Shown here in pieces: positions 22,140-23,078 of a stretch of DNA of 23,078 bases. Both the position numbers and the translations under genes were made by a program. Every line of letters begins with the position of its first letter. Position 1 is the first letter of the stretch. Under the pieces are notes generated by a model, which had not been told where the DNA came from, made no database searches, and saw only the letters and a list, made by a program, of their open reading frames with translations. The DNA comes from CAYUWM01 sp964448395 (GTDB lineage: Bacteria > Chloroflexota > Dehalococcoidia > E44-bin15). The DNA lies in the NCBI GenBank assembly GCA_964448395.1, contig CAYUWM010000024.1:1-23078 (forward strand), in the 5' to 3' direction.

Positions 22140-23078
<939 letters not shown>

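Overview
The window looks like a scaffold from a bacterium of the phylum Chloroflexota, most likely class Dehalococcoidia. The supports are indirect: a GC-rich coding background, a 23S rRNA gene with its own promoters and no 16S or tRNA gene beside it (a split arrangement known from Dehalococcoides), small desulforedoxin-type proteins of anaerobes, lipoproteins, and a gram-positive-type SOS box. No database search was possible, so this assignment is an inference. Two runs of exactly 100 N (2637-2736 and 11318-11417) are scaffold gaps of nominal length. One sits inside uvrB; the other probably joins two unrelated genes.

Layout. (1) Minus strand 1-2840: uvrB, then a translationally coupled PD-(D/E)XK nuclease-like gene, then the start of a small basic protein that leaves the window. 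(2) Minus strand 3012-4021: two tandem chagasin-like (I42) inhibitor lipoproteins, each with its own promoter; one is degenerate. (3) Minus strand 9769-4033: a seven-gene operon yebC, ruvC, ruvA, methyltransferase, B12-type radical SAM enzyme, membrane-anchored Holliday-junction-resolvase-like protein and an AT-rich membrane protein. (4) Plus strand 9862-12416: a strong promoter with two tiny desulforedoxin-like genes and a terminator, then an LsrF-like aldolase/thiolase, a probable Rieske-type fragment, and a zinc alcohol dehydrogenase. (5) Minus strand 14075-12420: lexA with two SOS operators, coupled to a spore-photoproduct-lyase-like radical SAM gene. (6) Minus strand 14083-14853: a lipoprotein sharing its C-terminal cysteine domain with the membrane protein of region 3, and a small unknown gene. 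(7) Minus strand 17812-14944: a RelA-like (p)ppGpp synthetase with a ruined hydrolase site, then rpsT encoding ribosomal protein S20 with a 118-residue acidic repeat tail. (8) Plus strand 17819-23078: hisS, a three-helix membrane protein, an acidic small protein, prfA, prmC, and the first 939 nt of 23S rRNA behind two tandem promoters.

How the genes fit together. DNA repair and recombination dominate the left two thirds (uvrB, two PD-(D/E)XK proteins, ruvA, ruvC, lexA, SPL-like). Translation and stringent control dominate the right (rel, rpsT, hisS, prfA, prmC, 23S). The best candidates for something undescribed are the S20 acidic tail, the shared pilin-like cysteine domain carried on two different membrane anchors, the lexA/SPL-like SOS unit, and the hydrolase-dead Rel. 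I did not see a CRISPR array, an insertion sequence, a phage module or a tRNA.
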